A DNA stretch of 64,000 bases, taken from Salmonella bongori NCTC 12419 (GTDB taxonomy: Bacteria > Pseudomonadota > Gammaproteobacteria > Enterobacterales > Enterobacteriaceae). Positions 16,093-25,385 of this stretch are shown one piece after another. The notes under the pieces are model-generated. The model was given only the letters and a program-made list of their open reading frames with translations, was not told the DNA's origin and did no database searches. Position 1 is the first letter of the stretch. Every line of letters begins with the position of its first letter. The stretch covers positions 3,472,001 to 3,536,000 of the forward strand of contig NC_015761.1 in the NCBI RefSeq assembly GCF_000252995.1. The letters run 5' to 3'. Position numbers and translations under genes: made by a program.

Positions 16093-16851
16093 TTACGCGA
16101 CCGACGGCGTACCGGGGTAAATATCGAACCGGTGCCCCCTGGTCACTACCGCGTTCGGTGTGGTGACATCGCCGAGCGGCGGCGCATAATCCGGGCGTTT
16201 CACCACTACGCGTTTGGTCGCTAACTGACGTGCCGGCTCTAACAGCCCGTCGGCGTCTAAATCCGGCCCGACCAGTGACTGAAACACCCGCATCTCTTTC
16301 TTCACCAGCGCGCTCTTTTGTTTATGCGGAAACATCGGATCGAGATACACCACCTGTGGACGCGGCGTGATGTCGGTTAACGCCGTCAGGCTGGAGGCAT
16401 GGATTAACTGTAAACGTTGCCGTAGCCACGGCCCGATTTCCGTATCGGCATAGCCGCGCGCCAGACCATCGTCCAGTAAGGCCGCCACCACCGGGTTACG
16501 CTCCAGCATACGCACACGGCAACCGACGGAAGCCAGTACAAACGCATCACGCCCCAGCCCCGCCGTCGCATCCACCACATCCGGCAGATAATCGCCCTTA
16601 ATCCCTACCGCCTTTGCTACCGCTTCACCGCGTCCGCCGCCGAACTTACGCCGGTGCGCCATCGCGCCGCCGACAAAATCAACAAAAATGCCGCCGAGCT
16701 TCGGTTCGTCACGCTTGCGCAATTCCAGATGTTTCGCCGTCAGTACCAGCGCCATCAGATTGTCTTCGTCATGCTCCAGCCCCCAGCGGGCAGCCAGAAC
16801 AGATAAGGCGCCGTCTGTGGCGCCCGTTTCATCCATTAAGCAGATTTTCAC
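16093..16851 (-). CDS. rsmJ: 16S rRNA (guanine-1516-N2)-methyltransferase RsmJ (YhiQ)
   Basis: The 252-residue enzyme methylates the N2 of G1516 in 16S rRNA using S-adenosylmethionine. The SAM-binding tract VVDATAGLGRDAFVLAS and the catalytic-type motif YLDPMFPHK are clear. I start it at the GTG at 16851 (reading VKICLMDETG) because homologues begin there; a longer frame to 16914 would overlap the end of prlC. The start lies 7 bases after the prlC stop, so the two genes form an operon. The Salmonella prlC homologue opdA is reported to be co-transcribed with yhiQ from a heat-shock promoter. Confidence 0.93.
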   Translation of the reverse strand: MKICLMDETGATDGALSVLAARWGLEHDEDNLMALVLTAKHLELRKRDEPKLGGIFVDFVGGAMAHRRKFGGGRGEAVAKAVGIKGDYLPDVVDATAGLGRDAFVLASVGCRVRMLERNPVVAALLDDGLARGYADTEIGPWLRQRLQLIHASSLTALTDITPRPQVVYLDPMFPHKQKSALVKKEMRVFQSLVGPDLDADGLLEPARQLATKRVVVKRPDYAPPLGDVTTPNAVVTRGHRFDIYPGTPSVA

Positions 16852-16858
16852 CACAGGA

Positions 16859-18901
16859 TTAACTCTTAATACCGTAGTGTTCCAGCATCGCATCCAGTTG
16901 CGGTTCGCGGCCACGAAAACGTTTAAAGAGTTCCATTGGCTCTTCAGACCCCCCGCGAGTCAGAATGTTATCCAGGAATGACTGACCGGTATCACGGTTG
17001 AAAATGCCTTCTTCCTCGAAGCGGGAAAAAGCGTCTGCCGCCAGCACGTCGGCCCACAGATAGCTGTAGTAACCCGCTGCGTAGCCACCAGCAAAAATGT
17101 GGCTGAACGCGTGCGGGAAGCGCCCCCATGTTGGTGACGGCACCACAGCAACCTGTTTTTTGATTTCAAAGAGCGTTTCAAGAATTTTCGCTCCTTGCTG
17201 CGGGTTAAACTCCGCGTGCAGACGGAAATCGAACAGACCGAACTCCAGCTGACGCAGAATAAACAACGCTGCCTGATAGTTCTTCGCTGCCAACATCTTA
17301 TCCAGCAGTTCCTTCGGCAGCGGCTCGCCGGTTTCATAATGACCGGAGATAAACGCCAGCGCGTCCGGCTCCCAACACCAGTTTTCCATAAACTGACTTG
17401 GCAGTTCGACCGCATCCCACGGTACGCCGCTGATACCGGACACCCCAGCAGTTTCAATGCGGGTCAACATATGATGCAGGCCATGACCAAACTCATGGAA
17501 CAGGGTAATCACTTCATCATGGGTAAAAAGCGCGGGTTTACCGTTCACCGGCCGGTTAAAGTTACAGGTCAGATAAGCGACCGGTTTTTGTAGGGTGCCG
17601 TCGGCTTTGCGCATCTGGCCGACACAGTCGTCCATCCACGCCCCGCCGCGTTTGTTCTCGCGGGCGTACAGGTCGAGGTAGAAGCTACCGCGGAGTTCAT
17701 TATGCTCGTCATATAACTCAAAGAAACGCACATCAGAATGCCACACATCCACATCAGTACGTTCTTTCGCGGTGATGCCGTAAATGCGCTTCACCACTTC
17801 AAACAGGCCATTCACTGCTTTGTTTTCCGGGAAGTACGGGCGTAACTGCTCATCGCTAATGCTGTAAAGATGCTGTTTCTGCTTTTCGCTGTAGTACGCG
17901 ATATCCCACGGTTGCAGCTCGTCGACGCCGAATTCTGCTTTAGCGAAGGCGCGCAGTTGCGCCAGTTCTTTTTCTCCCTGTGGACGGGCGCGTTTCGCCA
18001 AGTCGGTTAAGAAATCGAGCACCTGCTGCGGATTTTCCGCCATTTTGGTAGCCAGCGATTTATGGGCATAGTTTTCGAAACCCAACAGTTGCGCCAGTTC
18101 ATGGCGCAACGCAAGAATTTCTTCCATCACCGGACTGTTATCCCATTTACCCGCGTTCGGCCCCTGATCGGACGCACGGGTGGAATAGGCGCGATACATC
18201 TCTTCGCGCAACGCCTGGTTGTCGCAGTAGGTCATGACCGGCAGATAGCTCGGGATATCCAGGGTCAGCAGGTAACCTTCCTGCTCTTTGGCTTCCGCCT
18301 GGGCTTTAGCGGCGGCGAGCGCGCTTTCCGGCATTCCCGCCAGCTCAGCGTCATCGGTGATGAGCTTTGTCCAGCCCATCGTTGCGTCAAGCACGTTATT
18401 ACTGTACAGGTTACCCAGTTCCGACAAGCGCGTGGCGATTTCACCATAACGCTGTTGTTTCTCTTTTGGCAGACCGATGCCGGACAGTTCAAAATCACGT
18501 AACGCGTTATCGACCGCCTTCTTCTGTGCGGTATTCAGAGTGGCATAATGATCGCCGTCACGCAGGTTGCGGTACGCGTTGTACAGGCCTTCATGTTGCC
18601 CAACCCAGGTGCTGTATTCAGACAGCAGCGGCAGCGTCTGCTCATATGCTTCACGCAGTTCAGGACTATTTTTTACGGAGTTAAGGTGACTCACGGGGGA
18701 GAAAATTCGTCCCAGTACGTCATCCGCCTCTGCCAATGGCTGGCAAAGATTTTCCCAGGTATACGGCGCGCCCTGCGCCACTACCCCTTCTACCGCCGTC
18801 CGGCAATCGGCCAACGCTTTGGTGACTGCAGGCACCACATGCTCAGGTTTAATGGCAGAAAAAGGCGGCAGTGAAAAAGGTGTCAGTAATGGATTGGTCA
18901 T
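16859..18901 (-). CDS. prlC: Oligopeptidase A (PrlC/OpdA)
   Basis: This 680-residue cytoplasmic zinc metallopeptidase of family M3 cuts signal peptides and short peptides after secretion or proteolysis. The zinc motif HEFGH is visible in TLFHEFGHGLHHML, with the downstream glutamate of the family in the following helix. I start at the ATG at 18901 (MTNPLLTPFS); the frame is open to 19021 but the extra residues have no family support. A sigma32-like promoter lies 63 bases upstream. It is followed at 7 bases by rsmJ. In Salmonella this gene is also called opdA. Confidence 0.96.
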   Translation of the reverse strand: MTNPLLTPFSLPPFSAIKPEHVVPAVTKALADCRTAVEGVVAQGAPYTWENLCQPLAEADDVLGRIFSPVSHLNSVKNSPELREAYEQTLPLLSEYSTWVGQHEGLYNAYRNLRDGDHYATLNTAQKKAVDNALRDFELSGIGLPKEKQQRYGEIATRLSELGNLYSNNVLDATMGWTKLITDDAELAGMPESALAAAKAQAEAKEQEGYLLTLDIPSYLPVMTYCDNQALREEMYRAYSTRASDQGPNAGKWDNSPVMEEILALRHELAQLLGFENYAHKSLATKMAENPQQVLDFLTDLAKRARPQGEKELAQLRAFAKAEFGVDELQPWDIAYYSEKQKQHLYSISDEQLRPYFPENKAVNGLFEVVKRIYGITAKERTDVDVWHSDVRFFELYDEHNELRGSFYLDLYARENKRGGAWMDDCVGQMRKADGTLQKPVAYLTCNFNRPVNGKPALFTHDEVITLFHEFGHGLHHMLTRIETAGVSGISGVPWDAVELPSQFMENWCWEPDALAFISGHYETGEPLPKELLDKMLAAKNYQAALFILRQLEFGLFDFRLHAEFNPQQGAKILETLFEIKKQVAVVPSPTWGRFPHAFSHIFAGGYAAGYYSYLWADVLAADAFSRFEEEGIFNRDTGQSFLDNILTRGGSEEPMELFKRFRGREPQLDAMLEHYGIKS

Positions 18902-18963
18902 ATGCGCAGTCCTGTAGAAAAGGTGAAAGGAGCGCGCTTTCGGCGCTCTCGCGATGAGATCTA

Positions 18964-18991
18964 GAATGGGGGATAGTAGGCGGAATTTCAA
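18964..18991 (-). promoter_or_regulatory. Sigma32 (heat-shock) promoter of prlC-rsmJ
   Basis: On the minus strand TTGAAA (18986-18991) is followed after 14-15 bases by CCCCCATTCT (18963-18972), close to the sigma32 consensus TTGAAA and CCCCATnT. Published work on the Salmonella opdA operon describes heat-shock control. Confidence 0.75.
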
Positions 18992-19050
18992 TGATAGACC
19001 GTGCGCAGTGGCGGGTATCACTGCAATAAGCCGCCCCTTAAAATATCATC

Positions 19051-19073
19051 CCGGCTTACGCACGATAAGCCGG
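19051..19073. repeat. Hairpin downstream of the acid phosphatase gene
   Basis: CCGGCTTA and TAAGCCGG are perfect eight-base arms around a seven-base loop, just past the phosphatase stop codon. There is no long T-run, so it is either a weak terminator or an RNA-stabilising hairpin. Confidence 0.5.
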
Positions 19074-19082
19074 ACGATAACA

Positions 19083-20354
19083 TTAGCGCATTTTTCTCGC
19101 CATTTCATAAGCCGCCGACAAATCCAGACGCTGCCAGAACTGTTGGTCATCCGTCTCGCCGGATAACGGATATCCTGCCGGTATCGCCGTCTCTTTCATC
19201 AGCGTCTCGCGCTGCGCCGAAGACAGATTCGGCAGAGCAGCATGGAGCAAAACCTCAGCGCCTTTTGGTACTTTCAACGGCTGATACGCGTCTTTCTGCT
19301 GCGGCAGATTATAGGTCATGGTGAAGCGATAAAAGGTATGCATGGCCGGGTCGCGGTACGGATCATCTTTTCCGGTCGAGGCCGCACATTCGACAATCGT
19401 CATACCGCATTCTTTCACCAGCGCCTCGCGCAGTTGGGCGCGAGCTTCATTGAATAACGTACGATAATGCGGATCATTAAGATAATGCGCGACATTACGC
19501 TGTGCGATCATGCGTCCGCCCATCACATCCAGCGGATAGTGTACGCCGAGAACCAGACGGGAATAGCCATAGCGCGCGCCGCGAATAACCAGCGCATCAA
19601 AGCGTTCCGGAATCATTTCCGCCATCAGTAGCGCATCCGTGTAACCGTCATTAGTATGGCCACTGGGGAAAGCGCCGCCATCCGCGGTATAAGGATGATC
19701 ATCTTTTACCACCACATCATCTGGCGTCAGACGAATAGCATTGCCCGGAACCTGGAAAGGGCGTGGATAGTGAAAATACGTTTTCGCAGCGCTGGTGCTG
19801 ACTTCCGACGCTTTAATCAATGCCGCGGCTTTGCCTAACTCACCTTTATCATAGGCGGCGAGAAATGCTCTCCCCAGCCGTGGCCCCATCGCATCGCTAA
19901 GATAGTAGAGATAACCCACGCTTTCCGCATCCGCCAGCGCCTGGTGACGAGTGTTGAGATCGGCATCGTGGTTAATCGCCGTCACCGTCGCCAGATTGTC
20001 TTTCAATACCGCCTCCGGCAACGTCCTGAAAGCGGAAAGCAGCGTAATTCCTGCCTGTTGATTCTCCCTGGTCTGAAAGTCGTAACCGCTGGCCTGTAGC
20101 CAGGCGGTATCCGCCTGAGGGGGATTCTGTTGTGCCTGAGCCAGCGCGTCGCGGGTCAACTCTGCGGCATGGCCTTGTAATGCTTTACGCAATTGAGTCA
20201 ACCATTGAGACTGAAGATGATTAAAGGCGGCGCTCGTCGAGTCTGGGGTTACACTTTTCGCTACCGACTCCGCCTGAGAAAGAGGAATATCCTGGGCCAG
20301 TGTCGGTATCGCCAGCGTCAGCGACAACGCCAGTGCAGTAATTTGTAGTTTCAT
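19083..20354 (-). CDS. Periplasmic class A (PAP2-type) acid phosphatase
   Basis: The 423-residue protein carries an N-terminal signal peptide (MKLQITALALSLTLAIPTLA, cleavage expected after ALA). It has the complete class A phosphatase signature: KxxxxxxRP (K-TYFHYP-RP), PSGH (in GGAFPSGHTNDGY), and SRxxxxxHxxxD (SRLVLGVHYPLD). The two histidines are the nucleophile and the acid. At 423 residues it is much longer than PhoN/PhoC-type enzymes (about 250); the extra length is mostly N-terminal to the signature. It probably hydrolyses phosphomonoesters in the periplasm. It is absent between prlC and rlmJ in E. coli. It is divergent from rlmJ. Confidence 0.9.
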   Translation of the reverse strand: MKLQITALALSLTLAIPTLAQDIPLSQAESVAKSVTPDSTSAAFNHLQSQWLTQLRKALQGHAAELTRDALAQAQQNPPQADTAWLQASGYDFQTRENQQAGITLLSAFRTLPEAVLKDNLATVTAINHDADLNTRHQALADAESVGYLYYLSDAMGPRLGRAFLAAYDKGELGKAAALIKASEVSTSAAKTYFHYPRPFQVPGNAIRLTPDDVVVKDDHPYTADGGAFPSGHTNDGYTDALLMAEMIPERFDALVIRGARYGYSRLVLGVHYPLDVMGGRMIAQRNVAHYLNDPHYRTLFNEARAQLREALVKECGMTIVECAASTGKDDPYRDPAMHTFYRFTMTYNLPQQKDAYQPLKVPKGAEVLLHAALPNLSSAQRETLMKETAIPAGYPLSGETDDQQFWQRLDLSAAYEMARKMR

Positions 20355-20564
20355 TATGGTTCCTTACATTAAAAATAACGTCAGGTCAAAGCCACTACCT
20401 TGCCTGCAGGCGATGCTGGCCTGCTTATTTGACGGTTTGATGATACGAACACGCTTTGCAATACTTTCACAACAGGCGAAACAACATAGCGGTACTGGGG
20501 TAATCTGCGCGGAACTGCGGTAAACTATCGGTTAACTTGTTTACTTCCCGGAATATCTGCATCC

Positions 20565-21407
20565 ATGCTCAGTTATCGCCACAGCTTTCACGCAGGCAAC
20601 CATGCCGACGTCCTAAAACACACCGTTCAGAGTCTGATAATCGAATCGCTCAAAGAAAAAGAAAAACCGTTTCTCTATCTGGACACGCACGCTGGCGCGG
20701 GGCGCTATCTGTTGGGCAGCGAACATGCTGAACGTACCGGAGAGTATCTGGAAGGCATCGCCCGAATCTGGCAGCAGGACGACCTCCCCGCTGAACTGGA
20801 GGCGTATATTGGCGTGGTAAAACACTTCAATCGCAGTGGGCAATTACGCTACTATCCGGGTTCGCCGTTAATTGCCCGCCAGTTGCTGCGCGAGCAGGAC
20901 AGTCTGCAACTCACGGAATTGCATCCCAGCGATTTCCCTCTGTTGCGTGCAGAGTTTCAAAAAGACAACCGTGCCCGCGTGGAGCGCGCCGACGGCTATC
21001 AGCAGTTAAAAGCCAAATTACCGCCGGTTTCCCGCCGCGGCCTGATCCTCATTGACCCGCCTTATGAAATCAAAACCGACTACCAGGCCGTGGTCAACGG
21101 TATTAGTGAAGGATATAAACGTTTCGCCACCGGCACGTACGCGCTATGGTATCCGGTGGTGTTACGCCAGCAGATTAAGCGCATGATTCATGATCTGGAG
21201 GCCACCGGCATCCGCAAAATTCTGCAAATTGAGCTGGCGATCCGCCCGGATAGCGATCAGCGCGGTATGACGGCATCCGGCATGATTGTGATTAACCCGC
21301 CGTGGAAACTGGAGCAGCAGATGAACAACGTGTTACCGTGGCTGCACAGCAAGCTGGCGCCGAACGGTCACGGACATACCTCGGTAAGCTGGATCGTGCC
21401 GGAGTAA
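20565..21407 (+). CDS. rlmJ: 23S rRNA (adenine-2030-N6)-methyltransferase RlmJ (YhiR)
   Basis: The 280-residue protein methylates N6 of A2030 in 23S rRNA. Family features are the N-terminal YRHSFHAGNHADVLKH, the SAM-binding YLDTHAGAGRY, and the N6-adenine catalytic motif DPPYE in LILIDPPYE. Length and sequence match E. coli RlmJ. No good Shine-Dalgarno precedes the ATG at 20565. E. coli RlmJ is also reported to support use of DNA as a carbon source. It is divergent from the acid phosphatase gene across 210 bases and is followed by gor after 104 bases. Confidence 0.95.
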   Translation: MLSYRHSFHAGNHADVLKHTVQSLIIESLKEKEKPFLYLDTHAGAGRYLLGSEHAERTGEYLEGIARIWQQDDLPAELEAYIGVVKHFNRSGQLRYYPGSPLIARQLLREQDSLQLTELHPSDFPLLRAEFQKDNRARVERADGYQQLKAKLPPVSRRGLILIDPPYEIKTDYQAVVNGISEGYKRFATGTYALWYPVVLRQQIKRMIHDLEATGIRKILQIELAIRPDSDQRGMTASGMIVINPPWKLEQQMNNVLPWLHSKLAPNGHGHTSVSWIVPE

Positions 21408-21511
21408 TCGCAGCCATCGGTGGAACCTTTTAACTTCAGGTATACAATCGCGAATATTTTGGCGGGTAGCGCAGAACCTATCCGTCCGACAACGAACATA
21501 AAGGAGCGGTC

Positions 21512-22864
21512 ATGACCAAACACTATGATTACATCGCTATCGGCGGCGGCAGCGGCGGTATCGCCTCGATTAACCGCGCTGCCATGTACGGCCAGAAATG
21601 CGCGCTCATCGAAGCCAAAGAACTGGGCGGCACCTGTGTTAACGTGGGCTGTGTGCCGAAGAAAGTAATGTGGCATGCCGCGCAAATTCGTGAAGCGATT
21701 CATTTGTATGGCCCGGACTACGGTTTTGACGCCACGATTAATCAGTTCGACTGGAGCAAGCTGATAGCCAGCCGTACCGCGTATATTGACCGCATCCATA
21801 CTTCATACGACAACGTGCTGGGCAAAAATAACGTGGATGTGATCAAAGGCTTTGCCCGCTTTGTCGATACCAAAACCATTGAAGTGAACGGCGAAACCAT
21901 CACCGCCGACCATATCTTGATCGCTACCGGCGGTCGTCCGAGCCATCCGAACATTCCGGGCGCGGAGTACGGCATTGATTCCGACGGCTTCTTTGCACTG
22001 CCTGCCTTGCCGGAGCGCGTCGCAGTGGTTGGCGCAGGTTATATTGCCGTTGAACTGGCTGGCGTGATCAACGCACTGGGTGCCAAAACGCATCTGTTTG
22101 TCCGTAAACATGCGCCACTGCGCAGTTTTGACCCGATGATTAGCGACACTCTGGTTGAAGTGATGAACGCCGAAGGCCCGCAATTGCACACCCATTCTGT
22201 ACCGAAAGCCGTGGTAAAAAACGCCGACGGCAGTCTGACTCTGGAGCTGGAAGATGGCCGCAGCGAAACCGTTGATTGCCTGATCTGGGCGATTGGTCGC
22301 GAACCGGCGACTGATAATCTTAACCTGGCGGCAGCGGGCGTGAAAACCAATGAAAAAGGTCACATCATTGTCGATAAATTCCAGAATACCAACGTTGAAG
22401 GAATTTACGCCGTTGGCGACAATACTGGCGCGGTAGAACTAACGCCCGTCGCGGTTGCTGCCGGTCGCCGCCTCTCCGAACGCCTGTTTAACAACAAGCC
22501 GGACGAGCATCTGGACTACAGCAATATCCCGACCGTGGTCTTTAGCCATCCGCCTATCGGTACCGTCGGGTTAAGCGAGCCACAGGCGCGTGAGCAGTAC
22601 GGCGATGAGCAAGTGAAGGTTTATAAATCGTCGTTTACCGCCATGTATACCGCTGTCACAACGCACCGCCAACCGTGCCGTATGAAGCTGGTCTGCGTCG
22701 GGCCGGAAGAGAAAATTGTGGGCATCCACGGCATCGGCTTCGGTATGGATGAAATGTTGCAGGGCTTCGCGGTAGCGCTGAAGATGGGTGCAACCAAGAA
22801 AGACTTCGATAATACCGTCGCCATCCACCCGACCGCATCGGAAGAGTTTGTGACCATGCGTTAA
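21512..22864 (+). CDS. gor: Glutathione reductase
   Basis: The 450-residue cytoplasmic flavoenzyme reduces glutathione disulfide with NADPH. The FAD-binding GGGSGG (11-16), the redox pair C42/C47 in GGTCVNVGCVPKK, the NADPH-binding GAGYIAVELAG, and the C-terminal HPTASEE with the catalytic histidine are all present. Length equals E. coli Gor. AAAGGAGCGG precedes the ATG at 21512. A strong symmetric hairpin separates it from the convergent fraE. E. coli gor is partly OxyR-controlled; I did not identify a site here. Confidence 0.97.
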   Translation: MTKHYDYIAIGGGSGGIASINRAAMYGQKCALIEAKELGGTCVNVGCVPKKVMWHAAQIREAIHLYGPDYGFDATINQFDWSKLIASRTAYIDRIHTSYDNVLGKNNVDVIKGFARFVDTKTIEVNGETITADHILIATGGRPSHPNIPGAEYGIDSDGFFALPALPERVAVVGAGYIAVELAGVINALGAKTHLFVRKHAPLRSFDPMISDTLVEVMNAEGPQLHTHSVPKAVVKNADGSLTLELEDGRSETVDCLIWAIGREPATDNLNLAAAGVKTNEKGHIIVDKFQNTNVEGIYAVGDNTGAVELTPVAVAAGRRLSERLFNNKPDEHLDYSNIPTVVFSHPPIGTVGLSEPQAREQYGDEQVKVYKSSFTAMYTAVTTHRQPCRMKLVCVGPEEKIVGIHGIGFGMDEMLQGFAVALKMGATKKDFDNTVAIHPTASEEFVTMR

Positions 22865-22868
22865 TTTC

Positions 22869-22900
22869 CTGTGCGCCCATCCTGTAACATGGGCGCACAG
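22869..22900. terminator. Bidirectional terminator between gor and fraE
   Basis: Perfect 12-base arms CTGTGCGCCCAT and ATGGGCGCACAG enclose an eight-base loop between the two convergent genes. The flanking T and A runs are short. Confidence 0.75.
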
Positions 22901-22910
22901 AACAAACTGA

Positions 22911-23954
22911 TTAATACGTACTGAAATAACGTTGAATCAGTTCCGGATTACGCGTCCGGGTTAACGCCGTCATCAGCAATATCCGCGCCTTCGCCGGGTT
23001 GAGCGAATCGGACACCAGTCCCGGCTGTCCTTTATCCAGAGGAACCACGCCATTTCCGGTGCGGGAAGCACGTACTACAATAATCCCGGCTTTCTCCGCT
23101 TTTTTAATCCCCGCGTCGCTGCGTACGGACACTGAACCTGCGCCGGTTCCGGCATAAATAATGCCGTCGACATGATGGGCGATCGCCGCATCATACATAT
23201 ATTCCGGGTCATCCTGATAGCCGTAAATAATGACCACATTGGGTAATTTTTTGATATTACGTACGTCAAAAACAGATCGCAGGGTATGGATTTTTTCCAC
23301 CCGCGTTTCGAACTGCGGGTTACCATTAACAATGACCCCCAGATAGCCCTCTTCCGGCGCTTTAAAGGTATCCAGCGTCGTGGCATTGGTTTTCGTCACA
23401 AAGCGCGCAGAACCGATACGATCGTTTAAAATCACCATCACGCCGCGTCCTTTTGCGTTCGGATCGGCAGCCACCGTGACCGCTTCCAGCAGGTTCATTG
23501 CGCCATCGGCGCTGATTGCCGACGCGGGCCGCATTGCAGCGGTAAACACCACCGGTTTGTCACTTTTCACGGTCAAATTAAGAAAGTAGGCGGTTTCATC
23601 GAGCGTGTCAGTGCCGTGAGTAATAACCACACCGTCAACATCGTCCCGCGCCAATAACGCATTCACCTTTTGCGAAAGTTTCAGGATAATATCGCTGGTC
23701 ATATTTTCGCTACCAATATTCGCCACCTGCTCGCCGTCAACGCGAGCGATATTACTCATTTCCGGTACGGCATTTATTAATGTTTGCACGCCAAGTTCAC
23801 CGGATTTATAGCCGGCGGTTTGCGTATTATTGGCTGCCGTCCCGGCGATAGTACCGCCTGTCGCGAGAATAACAATATGCGGTAGTGACGTTGCGCTAAA
23901 TACACAATGACTGATGAGCAGCAACACGGTGGCCATGAAAACTCTAATTTTCAT
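22911..23954 (-). CDS. fraE: Periplasmic fructose-asparagine deamidase FraE (asparaginase II family)
   Basis: This 347-residue protein has a signal peptide (about residues 1-20) and the two asparaginase active-site motifs: ATGGTIAG at 31-38 with T35, and THGTDTLDE at 111-119 with T111. In the fra pathway it removes the side-chain amide of fructose-asparagine in the periplasm to give fructose-aspartate and ammonia, before transport by FraA. It is the last gene of fraBDAE, 58 bases after fraA, with AGAGGAAG as ribosome site. Sequence alone would call it asparaginase II; the assignment to FraE rests on its place in the locus. Confidence 0.93.
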   Translation of the reverse strand: MKIRVFMATVLLLISHCVFSATSLPHIVILATGGTIAGTAANNTQTAGYKSGELGVQTLINAVPEMSNIARVDGEQVANIGSENMTSDIILKLSQKVNALLARDDVDGVVITHGTDTLDETAYFLNLTVKSDKPVVFTAAMRPASAISADGAMNLLEAVTVAADPNAKGRGVMVILNDRIGSARFVTKTNATTLDTFKAPEEGYLGVIVNGNPQFETRVEKIHTLRSVFDVRNIKKLPNVVIIYGYQDDPEYMYDAAIAHHVDGIIYAGTGAGSVSVRSDAGIKKAEKAGIIVVRASRTGNGVVPLDKGQPGLVSDSLNPAKARILLMTALTRTRNPELIQRYFSTY

Positions 23955-24012
23955 TTTCTTCCTCTGAATTAAAAATAATAGGTGACGTGGGCAGTAAGAA
24001 CATTAATGGCAA

Positions 24013-25332
24013 TCAGGCCAGCACCATTTTCCCTATCAGCAGCCCAACAATAACCGAGACAATCACGTTAACTAATCCCGGACGCATAAAACTATGGTTA
24101 AGCACATATTTCCCGATGCGCGTCGTACCGGTATCGTCAAAAGCCAGCGCCGCCAGACACTGACCTGCCACCGGAATAAAGAAATAGCCGTTAACCGCAG
24201 GCCAGGAGCCGATTAAAGCATACGCAGGCAAGCCTAATGCCAGCCCCAACGGCAGCAGTATTAAGGTGGTTGCCGCCTGGCTGCTGACCATGGCGGACAC
24301 GAAAAACATCATAATGGCGATAAGCCAGGTATGCTGCTGTAGCAACGTTTGTACTTCGGCTTTAATCAGCACGATATGCCCATTCACGAAGGTTTCGCTC
24401 ATCCAGGCCAGACCGAAGGCGCAGACAATCGCCAGCGCACCGGCCCGAAATACCGTACCGCTAATAATTTGATCGACCTGCGGGCGGCATAACAGCACAA
24501 TCAGGCAGGCAAACGAAAGCATCGTAATCTGGATAGCAGCAGACATCGACAGCGGCTGAAGCCCTTTCGCTGTGTCCACCATTGGCCGTAACGCCGGAAT
24601 CAATCCTAACAGAACGATAACGATCGCACTGGTCAGAAATAACGCCACCGATAATTTGGCGCGCCAGCCAACCACGATATTTTCGCTTTCCTTCTGCGCG
24701 GATTTAATTAATCCTTCAGCAAGTCGACGCTGATATTCCGGATCATCTTTTAATTCTTTTCCTTTATTAAAGGTCGCTATTGCCCCCATCGCTACGCCGA
24801 TTAACGTGGCGGGTACGCAAATCATCATAATGGTTGAAATAGAGATGCCCAGCGGCGCCATTAACCCCATCATCGCCGCCATAGCGGCAGAGATAGGACT
24901 GGCGGTTATCGCCTGTTGCGAGGCGATAACGGAAATAGATAATGGCCGCTCCGGTCGAATGCCCGAATCTCTCGCAACTTCGGAAATAACTGGCAATAAG
25001 CTATAAACGACATGTCCCGTTCCTGACATAAACGTGAAGATATAACAGATAAACGGCGCTAATAATGTAATATAGCGAGGGTGACGTCGCAGAATTTTTT
25101 CCGCCAGTTTAACCAGTAAATCCAGCCCGCCGGAAGCCTGTAACGACGCGGCCGCCAGGACAACAGAAAGGATAATCAGAATAACATCAATTGGCGGTGT
25201 AGAGGGTGTCAGGCCGAAAACAAAAACCATTACGCCGACGCCTAATCCACCGACCATCCCCAGGAATACGCCGCCAATCCTGGCGCCTATCATCAGGGCC
25301 ACAAGGATAAAACCTAACTCCGTCCAAAACAT
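24013..25332 (-). CDS. fraA: Fructose-aspartate transporter FraA (DcuA/DcuB-like)
   Basis: This 439-residue inner-membrane protein of about 11-12 helices resembles the DcuA/DcuB C4-dicarboxylate carriers: GARIGGVFLGMVGGLGVGVM near the N-terminus, LQASGGLDLLVKLAEKILRR near residue 65, and GTGHVVYSLLPV near 105. Within the fra locus it imports fructose-aspartate made by FraE. The aspartyl moiety explains kinship with dicarboxylate carriers. It lies between fraD (53 bases upstream) and fraE (58 bases downstream). AGGAGGAAG precedes the ATG, a strong ribosome site. Confidence 0.92.
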   Translation of the reverse strand: MFWTELGFILVALMIGARIGGVFLGMVGGLGVGVMVFVFGLTPSTPPIDVILIILSVVLAAASLQASGGLDLLVKLAEKILRRHPRYITLLAPFICYIFTFMSGTGHVVYSLLPVISEVARDSGIRPERPLSISVIASQQAITASPISAAMAAMMGLMAPLGISISTIMMICVPATLIGVAMGAIATFNKGKELKDDPEYQRRLAEGLIKSAQKESENIVVGWRAKLSVALFLTSAIVIVLLGLIPALRPMVDTAKGLQPLSMSAAIQITMLSFACLIVLLCRPQVDQIISGTVFRAGALAIVCAFGLAWMSETFVNGHIVLIKAEVQTLLQQHTWLIAIMMFFVSAMVSSQAATTLILLPLGLALGLPAYALIGSWPAVNGYFFIPVAGQCLAALAFDDTGTTRIGKYVLNHSFMRPGLVNVIVSVIVGLLIGKMVLA

Positions 25333-25385
25333 ACTTCCTCCTGGATTATCTGGAGTGAATGTCGCTTTACATTGAGGGACGTAAC

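Noticed and set aside
16852..16914. N-terminal extension of rsmJ by 21 codons
   Set aside because: The extension is antiparallel to no known family sequence and overlaps the prlC 3' end; the GTG at 16851 matches homologues.
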